A DNA stretch of 64,000 bases, taken from assembly GCF_023155275.1 (NCBI RefSeq), contig NZ_JALMUV010000018.1, forward strand, positions 1 to 64,000, written 5' to 3'. Below are positions 48,941 to 57,137 of this stretch, in pieces. The stretch comes from Streptomyces rhizoryzae. Lineage in GTDB: Bacteria > Actinomycetota > Actinomycetes > Streptomycetales > Streptomycetaceae. Positions within the stretch are counted from its first letter, which is position 1; the number at the start of each line of letters is the position of its first letter. Position numbers and translations under genes: made by a program. The notes under the pieces were generated by a model. That model did not search any database, had not been told where the DNA came from, and saw only the letters and a list, made by a program, of their open reading frames with translations.

Positions 48941-49720
48941 ATGCGCATCGCCACCTGGAACGTCAATTCGATCACCGCCCGCCTCCCGCGGCTGCTGGCC
49001 TGGCTGGAGAAGACCGGTACGGACGTGCTGTGCGTCCAGGAGACCAAGTGCTCCGCCGAGCAGTTCCCCCACGACCAGCTCCGCGCGCTCGGCTACGACG
49101 CCGCGGTCAACGCCGACGGCAGGTGGAACGGCGTCGCCGTGATCTCCCGGGTGGGCCTGTCGGACGTGGTCCGCGGCCTGCCCGGCGGCCCGGAGTACGA
49201 CGGCGTCCAGGAGCCCCGCGCGGTCTCCGCGACCTGCGGCCCGGCCCGCGTCTGGTCGGTCTACGTACCCAACGGCCGCGAGGTCGACCACGCGCACTAC
49301 GCCTACAAGCTCGACTGGTTCGCGGCCCTGCGCACGGCGGTCGCCGAGGACGCGGCGGCCGGCCGCCCGTTCGCCGTCCTCGGCGACTTCAACGTCGCGC
49401 CCACCGACGACGACGTCTGGGACCCGGCCGTCTTCGAGGGGCTGACGCACGTCACCCCGGCCGAGCGGGCCGCCCTGGGCGCCCTGCGCGAGGCCGGCCT
49501 GTCCGACGTGGTGCCCCGCCCGCTGAAGTACGACCACCCCTACACCTACTGGGACTACCGCCAGCTCTGCTTCCCCAAGAACCGCGGTATGCGCATCGAC
49601 CTGGTCTACGGCAACGCCCCGTTCGCCAAGGCCGTCTCGGACGCCTACGTCGACCGCGAGGAGCGCAAGGGGAAGGGCGCCTCCGACCACGCCCCCGTGG
49701 TGGTGGACCTGGACGTCTGA
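48941..49720 (+). CDS. xthA: Exodeoxyribonuclease III
   Basis: 259 residues of the ExoIII/AP endonuclease family. It repairs abasic sites and trims 3' ends. The start MRIATWNVNSITARLPRLLAWLE and VLCVQETKC hold the metal Asn and Glu. VYVPNGREVDHAHYAYKLDWF carries the catalytic Tyr region, GDFNVAPTDDDVWDP the Asp/Asn pair, and GASDHAPVVVDLDV the final His. TAGGTT at 48928-48933, seven bases before ATG 48941, implies a leaderless message, so the upstream in-frame start at 48917 was rejected. Confidence 0.95.
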   Translation: MRIATWNVNSITARLPRLLAWLEKTGTDVLCVQETKCSAEQFPHDQLRALGYDAAVNADGRWNGVAVISRVGLSDVVRGLPGGPEYDGVQEPRAVSATCGPARVWSVYVPNGREVDHAHYAYKLDWFAALRTAVAEDAAAGRPFAVLGDFNVAPTDDDVWDPAVFEGLTHVTPAERAALGALREAGLSDVVPRPLKYDHPYTYWDYRQLCFPKNRGMRIDLVYGNAPFAKAVSDAYVDREERKGKGASDHAPVVVDLDV

Positions 49721-49799
49721 CGCCGGGCGTGCGCCGGCGGTCGCGCGGCCTGCCGCGCGCCTGTGGCCCCGGCGCGGGGCCGGATGGGACCCTCGCACC

Positions 49800-50240
49800 A
49801 TGAACCTGTCTTTCCTGGACAAGTGGCGCAGGCGTCCGGACGCGGCCGGTGCGGTGCCGCTCGCCGAGTCGGTGCGGGCGGACCCCGGGAGCGTCGTCGA
49901 GCTGTTCTCCGCATGCGAGCTGCTGCGCGACCAGGCGGCCGCCGCGGGGGTCGAACTCGACGACTCGCAGCGGTCGTTGGAGGCGCTGGACCAGCTCCAG
50001 CCGGTCTGGCGGGACGACCCCGAGGTGCTGCCCTGGCTCGGCAACGACGCCGGGCTCTACCTCGGCACGGTCGTCGTCCGCACCGTCCGCGGCGCGGTCT
50101 GGCAGGTCCGCCCGGACGGCCGGCCGGTGGTGCGGCTGGGCTCCGGCCGGGAGATCGACGTGGTCGCGGCCGGCCGCGAGTGGGCAGACGAGGGCGCCCC
50201 CGAGCTCTGCCAGGTCTACGCCGAGGTCGCCGAGGGCTGA
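49800..50240 (+). CDS. Conserved hypothetical protein (DUF6278-like)
   Basis: 146 residues: MNLSFLDKWRRRPDAAGAVPLAESVRADPGSVVELFSACELLRDQA, DDSQRSLEALDQLQPVW, then VLPWLGNDAGLYLGTVVVRTVRGAVWQVRPDGRPVVRLGSGREIDVV. From memory this is DUF6278, commonly found after the exonuclease III gene in Streptomyces. It resembles small immunity-like or SUKH-type folds only loosely. It is co-directional with xthA across a gap of 79 bases. Function unknown. Confidence 0.7.
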   Translation: MNLSFLDKWRRRPDAAGAVPLAESVRADPGSVVELFSACELLRDQAAAAGVELDDSQRSLEALDQLQPVWRDDPEVLPWLGNDAGLYLGTVVVRTVRGAVWQVRPDGRPVVRLGSGREIDVVAAGREWADEGAPELCQVYAEVAEG

Positions 50241-50348
50241 CCCGCCGCGGCGTTCGGCCCGCGCCGCGCGTGTCATCGGCGAAGTGCCCCATTCGTACGG
50301 GTAAGTTGCGAATCTCTCCGCCGTACGGATGAGAGGGGGCGGGTCGGC

Positions 50349-51092
50349 ATGGCCGGTGACGCGCTGATCGAGCTGCGCGGGGTCAACAAGCACTACGGGG
50401 CGCTGCACGTCCTCCAGGACATCGACCTGCGCGTCGGCCGCGGCGAGGTGGTGGTGGTCATCGGCCCCTCCGGGTCCGGGAAGTCCACCCTGTGCCGGAC
50501 CATCAACCGCCTGGAGACCATCGAATCGGGCACCATCACGCTCGACGGCGTCCCGCTGCCCCAGGAGGGCCGGGCGCTGGCCCGGGTCCGCGCCGACGTC
50601 GGCATGGTCTTCCAGTCCTTCAACCTCTTCGCGCACCGGACCGTGCTGGACAACGTGACCCTGGCGCCGGTCAAGGTCCGCCGCAAGCGCAAGGAGGACG
50701 CCGAGCGGCGGGCCCGCGAACTCCTCGACCGGGTCGGCCTCGCCGCGCACGCCGGCAAGTACCCCGCCCAGCTCTCCGGCGGCCAGCAGCAGCGCGTCGC
50801 CATCGCCCGGGCGCTGGCCATGGACCCCAAGGCGCTGCTCTTCGACGAGCCCACCTCGGCCCTCGACCCCGAGATGATCAACGAGGTGCTGGAGGTGATG
50901 CGGCAGCTCGCCCGGGAGGGCATGACCATGGTCGTGGTCACCCACGAGATGGGCTTCGCCCGCTACGCCGCGCACCGCGTGGTGTTCATGGCCGACGGCC
51001 GGATCATCGAGGACCGGCCGCCCGAGGAGTTCTTCGCCGCCCCGCGCAGCGCACGCGCCCGGGACTTCCTCGCCAAGATCCTCAAGCACTGA
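50349..51092 (+). CDS. gluA: Polar amino acid ABC transporter ATP-binding protein (GluA-like)
   Basis: 247 residues. Walker A is IGPSGSGKSTLCR (about 38-50), Q-loop VFQSFNLFAHRTVLDN, signature LSGGQQQRVAIARAL, Walker B LLFDEPTSALDPE, H-loop VVTHEMGF, typical of GlnQ/GluA. First gene of a four-gene import system with binding protein and two permeases in the order known for gluABCD of Corynebacterium. The amino acid (glutamate, glutamine or another polar one) is not settled. Confidence 0.92.
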   Translation: MAGDALIELRGVNKHYGALHVLQDIDLRVGRGEVVVVIGPSGSGKSTLCRTINRLETIESGTITLDGVPLPQEGRALARVRADVGMVFQSFNLFAHRTVLDNVTLAPVKVRRKRKEDAERRARELLDRVGLAAHAGKYPAQLSGGQQQRVAIARALAMDPKALLFDEPTSALDPEMINEVLEVMRQLAREGMTMVVVTHEMGFARYAAHRVVFMADGRIIEDRPPEEFFAAPRSARARDFLAKILKH

Positions 51093-51101
51093 ACGGCCGC
51101 C

Positions 51102-52043
51102 GTGATGCCGCACCCCGCCACCCCGCCGCGCCGCCGCCGGCTGCTCCTGGCCGCCGCGCTGCTCGCGCTCCTCGCACCGGCCGCGGCGGGCTGCGGCCGG
51201 CCCGGCAGCCCGCCCGCCAAGGGCCCCCGCCCCGGCGACCTGCCCCACTACCGGGTGGCCACCGGCTTCCGCCTGCCCGCCTCGCCGACCTGGACGGCCG
51301 CCGAGCGCCGCGGCCGGCTCGTCATCGGCGTCAAGGAGGACCAGCCCTACCTCGGGGAGCGGGACCCGGCCGGCGGCACCTACCGCGGCTTCGACATCGA
51401 GATCGCCAGGATGATGGCGGCCGCGCTCGGCTTCCCGCCCCGCGCCGTGGAGTTCCGCACCATCGCCTCCGCCAACCGCGAGACCGCCCTCCAGAACGGC
51501 CAGATCGACCTCTACGTCGGCACGTACACCATCAACGCCAAGCGCAAGCAGCAGGTCGGCTTCGCCGGCCCGTACTACCTGGCCGGCCAGTCGCTGCTGG
51601 TCCGCCGGGACGAGAACGGTATCCACGGCCCCGCCGACCTGGCCGGCAAACGCGTCTGCTCGGCCGCCGGCTCCACCCCCTACCAGCGCATCCGTGCCGA
51701 CTACCCCAAGGCCGTGCTGGTCGCCTACGACACCTACTCGGTGTGCGTGGACAACCTGCTGACCTACCAGGTCGACGCGGTCACCACCGATGACGCGATC
51801 CTGCTCGGCTACGCCGCCAAGGCGCCCGGCGAACTCAAGCTCACCGGCCGCCCGTTCTCCCGGGAGCCGTACGGCATCGGGGTGCGGCGCGGCGACACCG
51901 CGCTGCGGTTCGCGCTGGACGACGCGCTGGCCGCCGCCGAGCGGAACGGCACCTGGCGCCGCGCGTACCGGGCCACGCTCGGGCTGTCCGGGGTGCCGGC
52001 GCCCGCGCCGCCACCGATCGACCGCTATCCGGCGCCCCGATGA
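51102..52043 (+). CDS. gluB: Amino acid ABC transporter substrate-binding lipoprotein (GluB-like)
   Basis: 313 residues with a lipoprotein signal (RRRRLLLAAALLALLAP, then AAAGC; Cys near residue 31). SBP_bac_3 fold: GRLVIGVKEDQPYLGERDPAGGTYRGFDIEIARMMAAALGF, NRETALQNGQIDLYVGTYTINAKRKQQVGFAGPYYLAGQSLLVRRD, GKRVCSAAGSTPYQRI, VDAVTTDDAILLGYAA. The first codon may be GTG 51102 or the next ATG 51105. Nine bases after gluA. Confidence 0.92.
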   Translation: MMPHPATPPRRRRLLLAAALLALLAPAAAGCGRPGSPPAKGPRPGDLPHYRVATGFRLPASPTWTAAERRGRLVIGVKEDQPYLGERDPAGGTYRGFDIEIARMMAAALGFPPRAVEFRTIASANRETALQNGQIDLYVGTYTINAKRKQQVGFAGPYYLAGQSLLVRRDENGIHGPADLAGKRVCSAAGSTPYQRIRADYPKAVLVAYDTYSVCVDNLLTYQVDAVTTDDAILLGYAAKAPGELKLTGRPFSREPYGIGVRRGDTALRFALDDALAAAERNGTWRRAYRATLGLSGVPAPAPPPIDRYPAPR

Positions 52044-52059
52044 GCCAAGGAACCGACCG

Positions 52060-52704
52060 ATGAACGTCCTCCTCGACAACCTCGCCCTCTACGGCGACGG
52101 CCTGCTGGGCACCGTCGAACTGACCGTCTGGTCCGCGCTGCTGGCGCTGGCCCTCGGCCTGGTGATGGCGGCCTTCCGGGTCGCCCCGGTCCGCCCGCTG
52201 CGGGCCTTCGGCACGGCCTGGGTGACGGTGCTGCGCAACACCCCGCTGACGCTGCTGTTCTTCGCGGTGCTGCTCGGCCTGCCGCGCTTCGGGCTGGTGC
52301 TGCCGTTCACCCTCTTCGCCGTGCTGGCGCTGGGCTGCTACACCTCCGCGTTCATCTGCGAGGCGGTCCGGGCCGGGATCGGGACCGTGCCCACCGGGCA
52401 GGGCGAGGCGGCCCGCAGCCTGGGCATGACCTTCCGCCAGACGCTCGGCCTGGTGGTGCTGCCGCAGGCGTTCCGCGCGGTCATCCCGCCCCTCGGCTCG
52501 ACGCTGATCGCGCTCGCCAAGAACTCCGCGATCGCCGGCTCGTTCAGCGTCACCGAACTCCTCGGCGTCTACAAACCCCTCAACGAGCTGGGCTACAGCA
52601 TCATCTGGTCGTTCGTGTGGATCGCGGTCGGCTACCTGCTCGTCACGCTGACGCTCAGCGCGCTCTTCAACGCGCTGGAGAAGCACTACGGAGTCGCCCG
52701 GTGA
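52060..52704 (+). CDS. gluC: Amino acid ABC transporter permease (GluC-like)
   Basis: 214 residues with about five membrane helices. The His/Glu/Gln/Arg permease pattern is clear: GLLGTVELTVWSALLALALGLVMAAFRV, FGTAWVTVLRNTPLTLLFFAVLLGLP, and the EAA loop EAARSLGMTFRQTLGLVVLPQAFRAVIPPLGSTLIALAKNSAIA (about 120-165). The stop overlaps the GTG of the next permease. Confidence 0.92.
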   Translation: MNVLLDNLALYGDGLLGTVELTVWSALLALALGLVMAAFRVAPVRPLRAFGTAWVTVLRNTPLTLLFFAVLLGLPRFGLVLPFTLFAVLALGCYTSAFICEAVRAGIGTVPTGQGEAARSLGMTFRQTLGLVVLPQAFRAVIPPLGSTLIALAKNSAIAGSFSVTELLGVYKPLNELGYSIIWSFVWIAVGYLLVTLTLSALFNALEKHYGVAR

Positions 52705-53564
52705 GCGCCGCCCTGTACGACCTGCCGGGCCCGCGGGCCCGGCGCCGCCACCGCTGGTTCGGGATCGCCGGGACGCTGGTGCTGCTGGCCCTGCTCGGCT
52801 GGGTCCTGGTCCTGCTCTTCCGCACCGGCCAGTTCACCGCCGCCAAGTGGACGCCGTTCCTCTACCAGGGCATCCAGGACCTGCTGCTGACCGGACTGGC
52901 CAACACCCTGCGGGCGTTCGGGCTGGCGGCGGTGCTGGCGCTGGCGCTGGGCGCGGTGCTGGCGGCCGGACGGCTCTCCGCGCACCGGCCGCTGCGCTGG
53001 GCCTGCACCGTGCTGGTGGAGTTCTTCCGGGCCATGCCGGTACTGGTGATGATCTTCTTCATCTATGTGGCGCTGCGCGCCGAGCCGCTGACCGCGCTGG
53101 TCAGCGGGCTGGCGCTGTACAACGGTTCGGTGCTGGCCGAGGTGTTCCGCTCCGGCGTGCATGCCGTGGAGCGCGGCCAGGGCGAGGCCGCCTACGCGCT
53201 GGGGATGCGCAAGACGCAGGTGATGGTGCACGTCCTGGTGCCGCAGGCGGTCCGGGCGATGCTGCCGGCGATCATCTCCCAGCTGGTGGTCGCCCTGAAG
53301 GACACCTCGCTGGGCTTCCTGATCACCTACGAGGAGTTCCTGCACGCCGGCAAGCTGATCGCCGCCAACCTCGACTACGACCTGCCGTTCATCCCCGTCG
53401 TCCTGGTCATCTCACCGGTCTACATCGGCCTGTGCATGCTGCTGTCCTGGCTGGCCACCTGGGCCGCCCGGCGGCAGCGGCGCAACCCCAGGGTGGAGCC
53501 CGGCGAGGTGGCGGCGCCGGAACCGGCGACCCTGCGCACCGGCGACCACCGGGCGCACGGCTGA
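52701..53564 (+). CDS. gluD: Amino acid ABC transporter permease (GluD-like)
   Basis: 287 residues. An N-terminal helix (WFGIAGTLVLLALLGWVLVLLF, about 18-40) precedes the permease core GLANTLRAFGLAAVLALALGAVLAAGRLS and LVEFFRAMPVLVMIFFIYVALR. The EAA loop is EAAYALGMRKTQVMVHVLVPQAVRAMLPAIISQLVVALKDTSLG. Coupled to gluC by GTGA overlap. It ends the operon; the next gene is convergent. Confidence 0.92.
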   Translation: MSAALYDLPGPRARRRHRWFGIAGTLVLLALLGWVLVLLFRTGQFTAAKWTPFLYQGIQDLLLTGLANTLRAFGLAAVLALALGAVLAAGRLSAHRPLRWACTVLVEFFRAMPVLVMIFFIYVALRAEPLTALVSGLALYNGSVLAEVFRSGVHAVERGQGEAAYALGMRKTQVMVHVLVPQAVRAMLPAIISQLVVALKDTSLGFLITYEEFLHAGKLIAANLDYDLPFIPVVLVISPVYIGLCMLLSWLATWAARRQRRNPRVEPGEVAAPEPATLRTGDHRAHG

Positions 53565-53587
53565 CCGGCCCGCCGGCCCGGCCGGCC

Positions 53588-54043
53588 TCAGACCACCCAG
53601 GCGCCGTCCCGCATCAGCTCCCGCCCGGGCAGCTCGTTCGCCTCGCGCCAGACCAGCAGCCGCCGCGGGGTGAAGCGGAGGAAGACCCAGCCCTCCCGGC
53701 CGTACACGTCCCAGCCGAGCTTGGCCGAGAGGGCGTCCGAGGCGTCCCGCGGCAGCGCGTCGCTCGCCAGCACCTCGGTGGTGCAGTGGAACAGCACCAC
53801 GTCCCGGGTGGTGCCCAGCGCCACCTGGCTCTCCGGGCGGGCGGCGAGGTTGCGGGCGGTTCGGTTCCGGTCCTTGGTGGCCATCACCAGGCGCTCGCCG
53901 TGCCAGGCGAACGAGAGCGGCACCAGGGCGGGCGTGCCGTCGGCGGCGGTGGACGAGACCCAGGCGTCCTCGTCCTCCGCCAGCCGCCGCAGTGCGTCCC
54001 GTTTGCGTTGTCCGGCGTCGCGGGCCGGGGGAAGAGAGCTCAT
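53588..54043 (-). CDS. Pyridoxamine 5'-phosphate oxidase-family (FMN/F420-binding split barrel) protein
   Basis: 151 residues. Split-barrel pattern: EDAWVSSTAADGTPALVPLSFAWHGERLVMATKDRNRTARNLAARPESQVALGTTRDVVLFHCTTEV, ending LPGRELMRDGAWVV. Such proteins bind FMN or F420 in actinomycetes. The KDRNRTARNL segment is the likely phosphate-binding site. The exact reaction is unknown. It lies 116 bases downstream of the S15 peptidase gene on the same strand. Confidence 0.82.
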   Translation of the reverse strand: MSSLPPARDAGQRKRDALRRLAEDEDAWVSSTAADGTPALVPLSFAWHGERLVMATKDRNRTARNLAARPESQVALGTTRDVVLFHCTTEVLASDALPRDASDALSAKLGWDVYGREGWVFLRFTPRRLLVWREANELPGRELMRDGAWVV

Positions 54044-54159
54044 GATCGGGAGCGTAACGGCCGCCTCCCGGCCGCCGCTTCGGGCGCGGGCCGTACGGCC
54101 GGGGCCCTAGGACCGCCCTGCGGCGACCGGCCGGGACGGCCGGGAGGGCGGGCGGCGGT

Positions 54160-55770
54160 TCAGTCGCGCACCGGCACCGACACGTACGACGGGTCGGCCG
54201 CCGGGGAGGAGAACGCCAGCCGCGCACCGGCCGGGTTCTGCGCGACGTAGAGCGGGTCGACGGTGTCCACGACCAGCGCGAGGCGGTGCCCGGCGGGGAC
54301 GTCGTAGGCGGTGGCGAAGAGGTCCAGGTCCACGCCGAACGACCGGCCGGGGGTCTTGCCGTGGAAGGTGAACGGGGCGTGGGTGACCAGCTTGCCCAGG
54401 CCCAGCGGACCGACGTCGTAGAGGTAGGCGATGGCGGTGCCGTCGGCGGCGGTGCTGGTCGCGGTGGTGTGCAGCCGGGTGGTGCCGCGCACCCGCTGCC
54501 CGCTCGCGTACGGCGCGGACTGCCAGACGGCGGCGGCCGAGCGCGGCAGCAGCGGTATGGACGCCATCGGCGGCAGCCGCAGGAACTGGTCCAGCATGCT
54601 GGAGAGGAAGACCACCCCGCCGTCGGCGCCGGAGTCGGTGCCGGTGCGGATCTCCCGGGTCCCGTCCAGGGGGATCCTGCGGTGGGCGGAGGGAACGTCC
54701 CGCCAGCTCCGGTAGCCCTCGTAGGCGCCGGTGGAACGGGACTTCAGGAGCACCGGCGGCTCCCTGTCGATGCCGTTGTCGACGCCCTTGAGGTAGTGGT
54801 CGAGCCACCGCTTGCTGTCGTTCCAGGTGTCGTTGGGCAGGCCGAGCAGGCCCAGCCCCTCGGCGGTGGCGTGGTCGCCGGGGCGGAACTCCAGCCGCTT
54901 GGGCCCCTTGAGCTTCTCGAAGAACGCCGCGTACTGGTCGGGCGGGAAGAGGGAGTCGCCCCAGGCGTTGCCGAGCAGGATCGCCGCGCCGCCTGCGTTG
55001 ATCCGGTCCAGGTAGGTGGCGGGCGACCGTTCCCGGCCCCAGGCGATCATGTCCTGCTCCTTGGCCATGTTCGCGCTCATGAAGTCCTTGAGCACCTGCT
55101 GGAGTTCGGGGCTGGGCCGGCCGGTCAGGGCGCCCAGGCCGCCGAGCACCGCGGCGGCCTGGAGGTGCGGGGTGCGGCCGCTGTAGATCGAGCCGATCAG
55201 GTCCGCCCAGCCGCTGAGCGCCGCGACCGCCTTGATCCGCTTGTCCGCCCCGGCCGCCAGCAGACTGATCCCGGCGCCGTACGAGACCCCGGCCATGCCG
55301 ACCTTGTGCGGATCGGCCGGGGTGTGCGCCAGCGCCCAGTCGATCACCTTGGAGGCGTCCGCGACGTCCAGCGGGCCGGCGGTCTCGATCTGCCCGCCCG
55401 ACTGCCAGAAGCCGCGCGAGTTGTAGCCGACCACGACGTATCCGGCAGCGGCCAGCTTCCGGGCCTGCGCGAGGTATTCGACCTGCGGCATCGCCCAGCT
55501 GGTGGGCAGCACGACGAGCGGGAAGCGGTGGGTGCCGTCGGCGCCCGCCGGGGTGAAGACGTTCGCCTTGAGGGTGATGCCGCCCGCGCCCTCGATGTCG
55601 GTGAACCGCAGGACGGGCTCACCGGCGGCCGCCGGGCGGGCGGCGGACGCGGTGCGGGCGGGTGCCTGGGGCGCCGCGCTCGCCGGAGCGGCGGTCAGGA
55701 CCGACGTGGCGAGCACCGCCGCGCAGACGGTGCCGATCGCGGCGCGCGGCGTGGTGCGGGAGGGCGTCAT
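54160..55770 (-). CDS. Secreted S15 family peptidase/acyl hydrolase (X-Pro dipeptidyl-peptidase-like)
   Basis: 536 residues: signal peptide (about 1-32), alpha/beta-hydrolase core (about 55-350) and a C-terminal jelly-roll (about 385-535) as in CocE/NonD and PepX. Nucleophile elbow GMAGVSYGAG (about 165), catalytic Asp near GNAWGDSLFPPDQ, and His in EFRPGDHATAEG. Then comes NDTWNDSKRWLDHYLKG, typical before the jelly-roll. It acts outside the cell on proline dipeptides or acyl esters. Repeats at 55868-55907 lie in its promoter region. Confidence 0.87.
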   Translation of the reverse strand: MTPSRTTPRAAIGTVCAAVLATSVLTAAPASAAPQAPARTASAARPAAAGEPVLRFTDIEGAGGITLKANVFTPAGADGTHRFPLVVLPTSWAMPQVEYLAQARKLAAAGYVVVGYNSRGFWQSGGQIETAGPLDVADASKVIDWALAHTPADPHKVGMAGVSYGAGISLLAAGADKRIKAVAALSGWADLIGSIYSGRTPHLQAAAVLGGLGALTGRPSPELQQVLKDFMSANMAKEQDMIAWGRERSPATYLDRINAGGAAILLGNAWGDSLFPPDQYAAFFEKLKGPKRLEFRPGDHATAEGLGLLGLPNDTWNDSKRWLDHYLKGVDNGIDREPPVLLKSRSTGAYEGYRSWRDVPSAHRRIPLDGTREIRTGTDSGADGGVVFLSSMLDQFLRLPPMASIPLLPRSAAAVWQSAPYASGQRVRGTTRLHTTATSTAADGTAIAYLYDVGPLGLGKLVTHAPFTFHGKTPGRSFGVDLDLFATAYDVPAGHRLALVVDTVDPLYVAQNPAGARLAFSSPAADPSYVSVPVRD

Positions 55771-55867
55771 CTTCTGCTCCAGATCTCGACGCGGGCCGCC
55801 CGGACGCTGTCGCAGTACAGGAGGGGGCGCCCGGAGCCCGAAGTGACTGGAGAGTACGGTCTGGCGC

Positions 55868-55907
55868 TTACCTGGGGTAACCCGTCGGTAGGTTACGGCT
55901 GGGTAAC
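55868..55907. promoter_or_regulatory. Cluster of GGTAAC/GTTACC repeats upstream of the S15 gene
   Basis: Three overlapping inverted repeats share one half-site: TTACC-TGG-GGTAA (55868-55880), GTAACC-N8-GGTTAC (55877-55896) and GTTAC-N6-GTAAC (55892-55907). They lie 98 to 137 bases upstream of the S15 start. Such phased half-sites fit a regulator that binds cooperatively. Confidence 0.55.
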
Positions 55908-56187
55908 GCCCGCCCGATACGGGTGAGTTGGGTGGGGGAGAGGGTGCGGGCAGTGCGGGTGGTTCGGGAGGTGACAGTGGTGTGATCGAGGTGTGAGGGG
56001 GTGGTGGGACGGGGTGGTGGAGGCCGGTGGCGAGGGGCGGCGAGCGGCGCCGCCCACGCTGCGCCGGGTGGTGTCCGCCGCCGGGCGGGTGCCGCGGGGC
56101 GCGTGCCGCGCGTGCCGCGCGGGGCGCTGGGCGCGGGCCCGGGGGCGGGGCGTCGGGCCGGTGGGCGGGGCGGGGCGGCCGTCGGGA
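55908..56187. other. G-rich intergenic stretch without a gene
   Basis: The plus strand is strongly G-rich with many GGGG and GTGGTGG runs from 55927 to about 56187. It follows the 3' end of the leftward hydrolase gene. Frames across it are low-complexity shadows. Nothing else is seen. Confidence 0.45.
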
Positions 56188-57006
56188 TCAGCGGTCGGCG
56201 GCGGTGGGTGCCGGCAGGGACTGGAGGAACTCCGCGAGGGCGGCGTTGAACTCCGCCGGCTGCTCCAGGTTGGGCAGGTGGCCGGCGCGCTCGATCACCG
56301 CCAGGCGGGAGCCGGGCACCGCCTCGTGGATCAGCCGGGCGTCGGCGACCGGCGTGAACACGTCGTCCCCGCCCACGACCACGAGCGTGGGCACCGCGAT
56401 GCGCGGCAGCATGCCGGTGTAGTCGGGGCGTTCGGCCCGGCCGCGCAGTGCGGCCGCGGCGCCCTCGGGCGGGGCGCCGCGCATCATGCCCAGGACGTGG
56501 GCGGCGACCTCCGGCAGCGCGGTCACGTGGTACGGCGCGATCATCTTCGGCAGCGCCTCCCGTGCGTACCCGTCCATGCCCTCGGCCAGCAGCCGCTCCG
56601 CGGTGCGCAGGCGCACCGCGCGGCCCTCGGCGGTGTCCGCCGCCGCGAAGGTGTCGGCGAGCAGCAGCGCCCGGATCCGCTCCGGGAACAGCCGGTGGAA
56701 CTCCATCGCGATCTGCCCGCCCATGGACAGCCCGCCGAGCACGCACCGGCCGATGCCCAGGTGGTCCAGGAGGGCGGCGGCGTCCCGGGCGAAGACCTCC
56801 AGCGGGGTCTTGCCGGGCACCACCGAACTCCCGCCGTACCCCCGGAGGTCGGGCACGATCACCCGCATCCCGGCGCGGCCGAAGTGCGCGGTCTGCGGCC
56901 GCCACATCGAGCGGTCGAAGGGGTGGCCGTGGAGCAGGAGCAGCGGCTCACCGCTGCCCTCGTCCTCGTAGGCGACCGAGATCTCTCCGGAGTGGAACGT
57001 CGGCAT
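56188..57006 (-). CDS. Alpha/beta hydrolase (enol-lactonase-like)
   Basis: 272 residues. LLLLHGHPFDRSMW (oxyanion region, about 22-35), nucleophile elbow LGGLSMGGQIAMEF (Ser about 95), acid GGDDVFTPVADA and His in IERAGHLPNLEQP. The EQP-type end resembles 3-oxoadipate enol-lactonase and related esterases. It diverges from the MocR gene at 57138; shared control is likely. Unlike the PcaL-like protein in this window, it has the standard serine. Confidence 0.85.
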   Translation of the reverse strand: MPTFHSGEISVAYEDEGSGEPLLLLHGHPFDRSMWRPQTAHFGRAGMRVIVPDLRGYGGSSVVPGKTPLEVFARDAAALLDHLGIGRCVLGGLSMGGQIAMEFHRLFPERIRALLLADTFAAADTAEGRAVRLRTAERLLAEGMDGYAREALPKMIAPYHVTALPEVAAHVLGMMRGAPPEGAAAALRGRAERPDYTGMLPRIAVPTLVVVGGDDVFTPVADARLIHEAVPGSRLAVIERAGHLPNLEQPAEFNAALAEFLQSLPAPTAADR

Positions 57007-57080
57007 GGGGCATCCCTTCTCGCCGCACCAGCTGCGGCCTTGCTGCGCCGGGGAGTTGACGGCTCGATGCTATGAGCGGC

Positions 57081-57119
57081 ATTGTCTCGGCACAATAGGA
57101 ACAATGTGCTCGGTGCAAT
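57081..57119. promoter_or_regulatory. ATTGT/ACAAT repeats in the hydrolase-MocR gap
   Basis: ATTGT (57081-57085), ACAAT (57092-57096), ACAAT (57101-57105) and CAAT (57116-57119) form one inverted and one direct pair at about one helical turn. MocR proteins usually bind paired direct repeats, so this is the likely operator controlling both divergent genes. Confidence 0.55.
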
Positions 57120-57137
57120 CCGGGAAGGGGTACGCAC

